Shown in pieces: positions 6,275-9,680 of a DNA stretch of 9,680 nucleotides. Origin of the DNA: Deltaproteobacteria bacterium (GTDB lineage Bacteria > Myxococcota_A > UBA9160 > PR03); assembly GCA_018262315.1 (NCBI GenBank), contig JAGSPS010000097.1, forward strand, positions 1 to 9,680. Direction: 5' to 3'. The stretch's first letter is position 1, and the number at the start of each line of letters is the position of its first letter. A program made the translations under genes and the position numbers. A model generated the notes under the pieces. That model was not told where the DNA came from. It did not search any database and worked only from the letters and a program-made list of their open reading frames with translations.

Positions 6275-7089
6275 TAGCCGTACTGGCGCTCCGCGCCCGG
6301 CAGCAGGCCTTCGTTCAAGATGGTTCCGATCAGCTTCGCGGGCGGCAGCAGCTCGAGCATCTTCTTGAACGCATTGCGCCGCGTCCGTCCCGCCCGCGAC
6401 ACCGCGACCGCCGCGCCGACCTGCTCGATGATCACGGGCGCATCGGGCACCAGCAGCGTCGGGGGAGTATCGAAGACGATCATCTCGTAGCGGCGTTCGA
6501 GTTCGCCGACCAGCGCTGCGAATGCGCCGCTCACCAGCAGCTCGTGGGCGTTCGCCTCGGGGGCGCGAGCGGGATAGACGTCGAGGCCAGGCCTCTCGAT
6601 TTCGACGCGCGCGTCATCGAGCTGGCAGCTCCCGCGCAGGACGTCGTCGATGCCGCGCGCTTGCGGGATCCCGAGGGCTGCTGCGATCGAGGGAGCGCGC
6701 AGGTCCAGATCGACGAGTGCGACGACCCGCCCGCGGCTCAGCGACGCCAGCGCGAGCGCGAGATTGCACGCGACCGTCGTCTTGCCTTCTGCTCGCTCCG
6801 AACTGATCACTGCGAGGCTGCGCGCGTTGCGGCGCCCCAACTCGCGGCGGAGCCGCAGGGCGATGTGGCGGGCCGCTTCGGCCGACGCGCTCTGACCGTC
6901 CGTGACGAGTACCCGAGAAGGCCACGATTCGCCCTCGAGCTCCGAGATCTCGACGCGCGGCGCGTCTGCCTTCCGTGCGGGCTCGGGGCGCGAAGCCAGT
7001 GTGGACGTCTCACGTACCGGCGGCAGCGCATCCGGCTTGGGCGGCGCGTTCTCGCGCGAGCGGCGCAGTGCGTCCGAGATCTCACCCAT
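6250..7089 (-). CDS. Bacterial tyrosine kinase (BY-kinase, CpsD/CapB type) of the EPS system
   Basis: The product is a 279-residue P-loop ATPase-like kinase that autophosphorylates on C-terminal tyrosines and, with a Wzz-type membrane partner, regulates polymer length and export. It has a proline-rich N-terminal linker (about 15-45), then Walker A SSERAEGKTT (96-105), Walker A' ALVDLDLRAP (124-133) and Walker B YEMIVFDTPP (201-210). The tail ERQYGYYG has Tyr 270, 272 and 273. ATG 7089 is chosen because MGEISDALRRSRE is the conserved beginning of this family and GGGGGTGAG lies just before it; the frame is open a further 132 codons to 7485, but that part looks non-coding. There are no membrane spans, so it needs a separate activator domain such as the Wzz protein at 1-823. 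It is a lone gene here, convergent with and overlapping the glycosyltransferase. Confidence 0.92.
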   Translation of the reverse strand: MGEISDALRRSRENAPPKPDALPPVRETSTLASRPEPARKADAPRVEISELEGESWPSRVLVTDGQSASAEAARHIALRLRRELGRRNARSLAVISSERAEGKTTVACNLALALASLSRGRVVALVDLDLRAPSIAAALGIPQARGIDDVLRGSCQLDDARVEIERPGLDVYPARAPEANAHELLVSGAFAALVGELERRYEMIVFDTPPTLLVPDAPVIIEQVGAAVAVSRAGRTRRNAFKKMLELLPPAKLIGTILNEGLLPGAERQYGYYGVPRPE

Positions 7090-7362
7090 GCTCACCCCCG
7101 CAGCGGCGAAGCGATCCGCCTGGATCGCGCGATGGTCAGCGAACCACTCGCCCACCGCCGGTACCGTGTCGGCAGTTCGGACCGGTCCACTGAGCGAGCG
7201 CGCAAGGGTAACCGTCCGGGTCGGTGCGCCCAACGACTTCCGCGCCGGACCGCTGGGGATCCCCGGTGCGCAACCGCTTCTCGCCGACGGCGAGGTGGCG
7301 CTCGATCGATCTTTCGTGTCGGAGCCCGTGGTTGCGAACGCCGGCAACTTCGGGTTGCTAGC

Positions 7363-7377
7363 GCGCCCCCAGGGCGC
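7363..7377. repeat. Hairpin GCGCCC-CCA-GGGCGC
   Basis: A perfect 6-bp GC stem with a three-base loop, flanked by TAGC and TA. It is not followed by a T-run on either strand, so it is not called a terminator. Confidence 0.4.
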
Positions 7378-7388
7378 TACCTCCCCAA

Positions 7389-7398
7389 AATGATCATT
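7389..7398. promoter_or_regulatory. Palindrome AATGATCATT in an A/T-rich pocket
   Basis: A perfect 10-bp palindrome in an A/T-rich patch inside otherwise very GC-rich intergenic DNA, about 290 bp upstream of the kinase start and 225 bp upstream of prfA. A patch that melts easily suits a promoter or a regulator site; no partner protein is indicated. Confidence 0.35.
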
Positions 7399-7400
7399 CC

Positions 7401-7421
7401 TGCCGAAATGCCCCCTCGGCA
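7401..7421. repeat. Inverted repeat TGCCGA-N9-TCGGCA
   Basis: Two exact 6-base arms separated by nine bases, immediately after the AATGATCATT palindrome. The spacing suits either a dimeric regulator site or an RNA hairpin. Confidence 0.35.
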
Positions 7422-7432
7422 TGCGTTCGTTT

Positions 7433-7462
7433 GGACCGCGTGCAGCGGGACCGCGTGCAGCG
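7433..7462. repeat. Perfect tandem repeat of GGACCGCGTGCAGCG (2 copies of 15 bp)
   Basis: Copies at 7433-7447 and 7448-7462 are identical. The repeat lies in the gene-free region upstream of prfA. A 15-bp period could preserve a reading frame, but no supported gene covers it; a short duplication or paired binding sites are the simplest readings. Confidence 0.75.
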
Positions 7463-7504
7463 GCGTCCATCGCCACTCGGAGCACTAGCTTCGCCCGCGA
7501 GTCC

Positions 7505-7522
7505 GCGAGGCGACCGCCTCGC
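7505..7522. repeat. Strong hairpin GCGAGGC-GACC-GCCTCGC upstream of prfA
   Basis: A perfect 7-bp stem with a four-base loop, ending 98 bases before the prfA ATG. There is no T-run after it on either strand, so an intrinsic terminator is not supported. It could be a leader structure or a stop signal for transcription entering from the left. Confidence 0.45.
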
Positions 7523-7620
7523 CCGTTCCGGCCTCGTCCGTCCCCGCCCCGATCCCTCCCCGATTCTCTGGAACGACCGGCCCCCCAGGTACCGTGTGCC
7601 CAGGCCCCTTCGAGGTTTCG

Positions 7621-8712
7621 ATGTCCGAGCTGCTACGCCGTATCGAGGAGTCCGAGGGCCGCGCCCGCGCCCTCGAGGAGCGGCTCGCGGACCCGGATTT
7701 CGCCGGCAAGGGGGAGTTCGCGGAGACCGCGAAGGAACTCGGTCGGCTGCGACCGCTGCTCGACGCGGGCGCGCGCTACCGGAAATTGCTGAGCGACCTC
7801 GCCGGCGTTCGCGCGATGCTCGAAGAAGCCGACGAGGACCTGCGCAAGGAGGCGCGCGAGGAGATCGCGCGACTCGATCCCGAGATCGAGAAGGTCGCGC
7901 GCGAGCTGCGCGTGCTGCTCGTCCCGCGCGACCCGAACGACGACCGCAACGTGATTCTCGAGATCCGCGCGGGCACCGGAGGGGAGGAGGCGTCGCTCTT
8001 CGCCGGCGATCTCTTTCGGATGTACACGCGCTACGCCGAAGGCCGCCGCTGGAAGGTCGAGTTGCTGTCGATGTCGGAGAGCAGCTCGGGCGGCGTGAAG
8101 GAAGTCGTCGCGTCGATCGCCGGCGACCGCGTCTTCAGCCGCCTGAAGCACGAGCGCGGCGTACACCGCGTCCAGCGCGTGCCGACGACTGAATCGCAGG
8201 GACGCATCCACACCTCGACCGTCACGGTCGCGGTGATGCCCGAAGCCGACGAGGTCGACGTCCAGATCGACCCGAAGGAGCTGCGCATCGACGTGATGCG
8301 CGCCGGCGGACCGGGCGGCCAGAGCGTCAACACCACCGACTCGGCCGTGCGCATCACGCACCTCCCGAGCGGCCTCGTCGTGCAGTGCCAGGACGAGAAG
8401 TCGCAGCTCAAGAACAAGAACAAGGCGATGAAGATCCTGCGCGCGCGGCTGCTCGAGCAGGAACAGGCGCGCGCCGCGGCCGAGCGCGCGGCCGATCGGC
8501 GCTCGCAGGTCGGCACGGGCGATCGCGCCGAGCGGATCCGCACCTACAACTTCGCGCAGTCGCGCGTCACCGATCACCGCGCCGGCGTCACGCTCCACAA
8601 ACTCCCCGCCGTGCTCGACGGCGACCTCGACGAACTGCTCGACGGCGTGCACGTCGCGCTCGCCGAGATCGTCGAGGGGCGCGCCGCGCCGCGTGCCGAG
8701 GCGGAGCAATGA
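7621..8712 (+). CDS. prfA: Peptide chain release factor 1 (RF1)
   Basis: Recognises UAA and UAG stop codons in the ribosomal A site and triggers release of the finished protein. The 363-residue length is normal. The N-terminal helical domain (about 1-100) leads to the conserved LEIRAGTGGEEASLFA (113-128). The RVPTTESQGRIHTS segment (187-200) carries the P-x-T codon-recognition tripeptide (188-190) of RF1, not the SPF of RF2. The catalytic loop is AGGPGGQSVN (228-237), with GGQ at 232-234, followed by DEKSQLKNKNKAM. ATG 7621 is used because GAGG (7612-7615) lies five bases before it and MSELLRRIEESE is a normal beginning; a GTG nine codons upstream is less likely. The stop overlaps the start of prmC as ATGA, so the two are translationally coupled. 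Confidence 0.97.
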   Translation: MSELLRRIEESEGRARALEERLADPDFAGKGEFAETAKELGRLRPLLDAGARYRKLLSDLAGVRAMLEEADEDLRKEAREEIARLDPEIEKVARELRVLLVPRDPNDDRNVILEIRAGTGGEEASLFAGDLFRMYTRYAEGRRWKVELLSMSESSSGGVKEVVASIAGDRVFSRLKHERGVHRVQRVPTTESQGRIHTSTVTVAVMPEADEVDVQIDPKELRIDVMRAGGPGGQSVNTTDSAVRITHLPSGLVVQCQDEKSQLKNKNKAMKILRARLLEQEQARAAAERAADRRSQVGTGDRAERIRTYNFAQSRVTDHRAGVTLHKLPAVLDGDLDELLDGVHVALAEIVEGRAAPRAEAEQ

Positions 8713-9614
8713 GCGGCATGCAGCTCGCCAGCGGGGAGCGAAGCGCGTCGGGAGGCCGCAGCTGGACCGTGCTGGACCTGCTGCGCTGGACGACGCAACA
8801 CTTCGCCGAGCGCGGCATCGAGACGCCGCGCCTCGACGCCGAGTGCCTGCTCGCGTTCGCGCTCGACTGCGACCGCCTGCGCCTCTACGTGGACTACGAG
8901 AAGCCCGTCGAAGAGACGGAACGCGCGCGCTTCCGCGAACTGGTGCGCGCGCGCAGCGGAGCGCGTGTGCCGGTCGCGCTGCTCACCGGCCGCCGCGAGT
9001 TCTGGTCGCTGCCGCTGCGCGTTTCGCGCGACGTGCTGGTGCCGCGCCCGGAGACCGAGACGCTGGTGGCCACCGCTCTCGAACGCATGCCGGATCGCGA
9101 CGCCGAGGTCGCGGTGCTGGATCTCGGCACCGGTTCGGGTGCGATCGCACTCGCGATCGCGAGCGAGCGGCCGAAAGCGCGCATCACCGCGACGGACCTC
9201 TCGGCCGCGGCCCTCGCCGTCGCGCGCGGGAACGCGGACGCGCTGGGCCTCTCGGTTCGCGTGCGCTTCCTCGAAGGCTCGCTCTTCGAGCCGGTCGCCG
9301 GCGAGCGCTTCGACCTGGTCGTGTCGAATCCCCCCTACGTCGCCGAGCGCGACGCGGCGGGACTCCCGCCGGAGCTGCGTCACGAGCCGGCAGCCGCGCT
9401 GTTCGCGGGGCCGGATGGCACCGACGTGTTGCGCGCGATCGCCGCGCAGGTGGGCGAAGTTCTCGCACCCGGCGGCGCCGTGCTCGTCGAACTCGACCCG
9501 CGTCAGGCGGACGCGATGAGCGCCTGGTTGCGCGAGGCCGGACTCGTCGCCCTCGACGTCCACCGCGACGTCGCGGGACGCCAGCGCGTTGTTTCTGCTC
9601 GCAAGGACGGCTAG
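8709..9614 (+). CDS. prmC: Release-factor glutamine methyltransferase PrmC (HemK)
   Basis: Methylates the glutamine of the GGQ loop in RF1 and RF2 with S-adenosylmethionine, which speeds peptide release; cytoplasmic. The product is 301 residues. An N-terminal helical domain binds the release factor (about 17-95) and leads to the signature LVPRPETETLV (110-120). The SAM-binding motif is VLDLGTGSGAIALAIA (136-151), then ATDLSAAALAVARGNA (161-176), and the catalytic NPPY is at 207-210. All key residues are present. The ATG overlaps the prfA stop (ATGA). A second ATG lies three codons on, and the first about 18 residues are not conserved in character, so the exact start could differ slightly. An AGGAG that overlaps its own stop codon serves the next gene. 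Confidence 0.96.
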   Translation: MSGMQLASGERSASGGRSWTVLDLLRWTTQHFAERGIETPRLDAECLLAFALDCDRLRLYVDYEKPVEETERARFRELVRARSGARVPVALLTGRREFWSLPLRVSRDVLVPRPETETLVATALERMPDRDAEVAVLDLGTGSGAIALAIASERPKARITATDLSAAALAVARGNADALGLSVRVRFLEGSLFEPVAGERFDLVVSNPPYVAERDAAGLPPELRHEPAAALFAGPDGTDVLRAIAAQVGEVLAPGGAVLVELDPRQADAMSAWLREAGLVALDVHRDVAGRQRVVSARKDG

Positions 9615-9622
9615 GAGAAGGC

Positions 9623-9680
9623 ATGGATCGCATCGTCGTGCGCGGCGGCCGGAGGCTCGAAGGGGAGGTCTGGGCCTCGG
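9623..9680 (+). CDS. murA: UDP-N-acetylglucosamine 1-carboxyvinyltransferase MurA, N-terminus only (cut by window edge)
   Basis: Only 19 codons are visible. They read MDRIVVRGGRRLEGEVWAS, which matches the MurA beginning (MDxxxVxGxxxLxGEVxxSGAKN). AGGAG (9613-9617) lies five bases before the ATG and nine bases lie between the prmC stop and this start, so it belongs to the same operon. MurA makes the first committed step of peptidoglycan synthesis, adding enolpyruvate from PEP to UDP-GlcNAc. Its position after prfA-prmC fits known deltaproteobacterial gene order. The catalytic part is outside the window. Confidence 0.8.
   Translation, partial: MDRIVVRGGRRLEGEVWAS

Larger units (their letters stand above)
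7090..7620. promoter_or_regulatory. 531-bp gene-free divergent region between the kinase gene and prfA
   Basis: No coding sequence here has family-like content; the open frames are low-complexity by-products of GC-rich DNA. It must hold the promoters of the minus-strand kinase gene and of prfA. Visible structure: a 10-bp palindrome GGGGATCCCC (7255-7264), a 6-bp-stem hairpin (7280-7294), a hairpin at 7363-7377, and an A/T-rich pocket with palindrome AATGATCATT (7389-7398). Then come an inverted repeat (7401-7421), a 15-bp tandem repeat (7433-7462), a strong hairpin (7505-7522) and a pyrimidine-rich stretch (about 7527-7565). I recognise no riboswitch, tRNA or sRNA. Confidence 0.5.

Noticed and set aside
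6902..7393. Plus-strand open frame of about 163 codons across the kinase start and upstream region
   Set aside because: It is antisense to the kinase N-terminus, has no domain and no ribosome site; typical spurious frame in GC-rich DNA.
7382..7403. Second copy of the 22-bp operator palindrome upstream of the kinase gene
   Set aside because: The left half matches seven of eight bases but the right half matches only three. The word TCCCCAA also occurs within the glycosyltransferase coding sequence, so chance is likely.
7090..7485. Kinase start at 7485 giving 411 residues
   Set aside because: The extra 132 residues are low-complexity, and the family's conserved beginning MGEISDALRR starts at ATG 7089 behind a good ribosome site.
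7594..7620. GTG at 7594 as prfA start
   Set aside because: The nine added codons are not RF1-like, and ATG 7621 has GAGG at proper spacing.

Overview
The window is strongly GC-rich bacterial DNA. It holds seven genes of an exopolysaccharide (EPS) / exosortase-type locus next to the conserved translation-termination and cell-wall run prfA-prmC-murA. The order prfA, prmC, murA is known from deltaproteobacterial genomes such as Geobacter. With the GC content and the EpsI/exosortase-type EPS genes, it suggests a high-GC Gram-negative of deltaproteobacterial type (Myxococcota, Desulfobacterota or a related uncultured lineage). That placement is inference.

Layout. (1) 1-2447, minus strand: a polyprenyl-phosphate sugar-phosphate transferase that starts repeat-unit synthesis, followed downstream by a Wzz/chain-length determinant protein cut by the window edge. 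(2) 2463-2756: a divergent control region with a perfect 22-bp operator-like palindrome. (3) 2757-3446, plus: a Crp/Fnr-family regulator. (4) 3515-5058, minus: a multi-membrane-span protein with the plan of an exosortase, then an EpsI-domain protein; the two overlap by four bases at a CTGA junction. (5) 5240-6274, plus: a family-2 glycosyltransferase. (6) 6250-7089, minus: a stand-alone bacterial tyrosine kinase (CpsD/BY-kinase), overlapping the glycosyltransferase tail-to-tail by 25 bp. (7) 7090-7620: a gene-free stretch rich in repeats and inverted repeats. (8) 7621-9680, plus: prfA, prmC (ATGA overlap) and the first codons of murA.

Working together (inference from families): the transferase primes the lipid carrier with a sugar phosphate, the GT2 enzyme adds sugars, the Wzz-type protein with the BY-kinase controls polymer length and export, and the Crp/Fnr protein is placed to control the divergent EPS genes. 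The exosortase/EpsI pair would normally process sorted surface proteins. PrmC methylates the GGQ glutamine of the release factor made by the preceding gene.

Most notable point: the exosortase-like protein lacks the Cys-Arg-His triad that defines the family. The ACSG(L/I)R motif reads TDGGIP, the protein has only one Cys (outside any such motif), and its only His after that position is in the C-terminal tail. It therefore looks like a pseudo-exosortase kept together with EpsI inside an EPS locus. Other points are a probable CTG start for epsI, the palindrome next to the regulator gene, and the cluster of symmetric elements upstream of the kinase and prfA.
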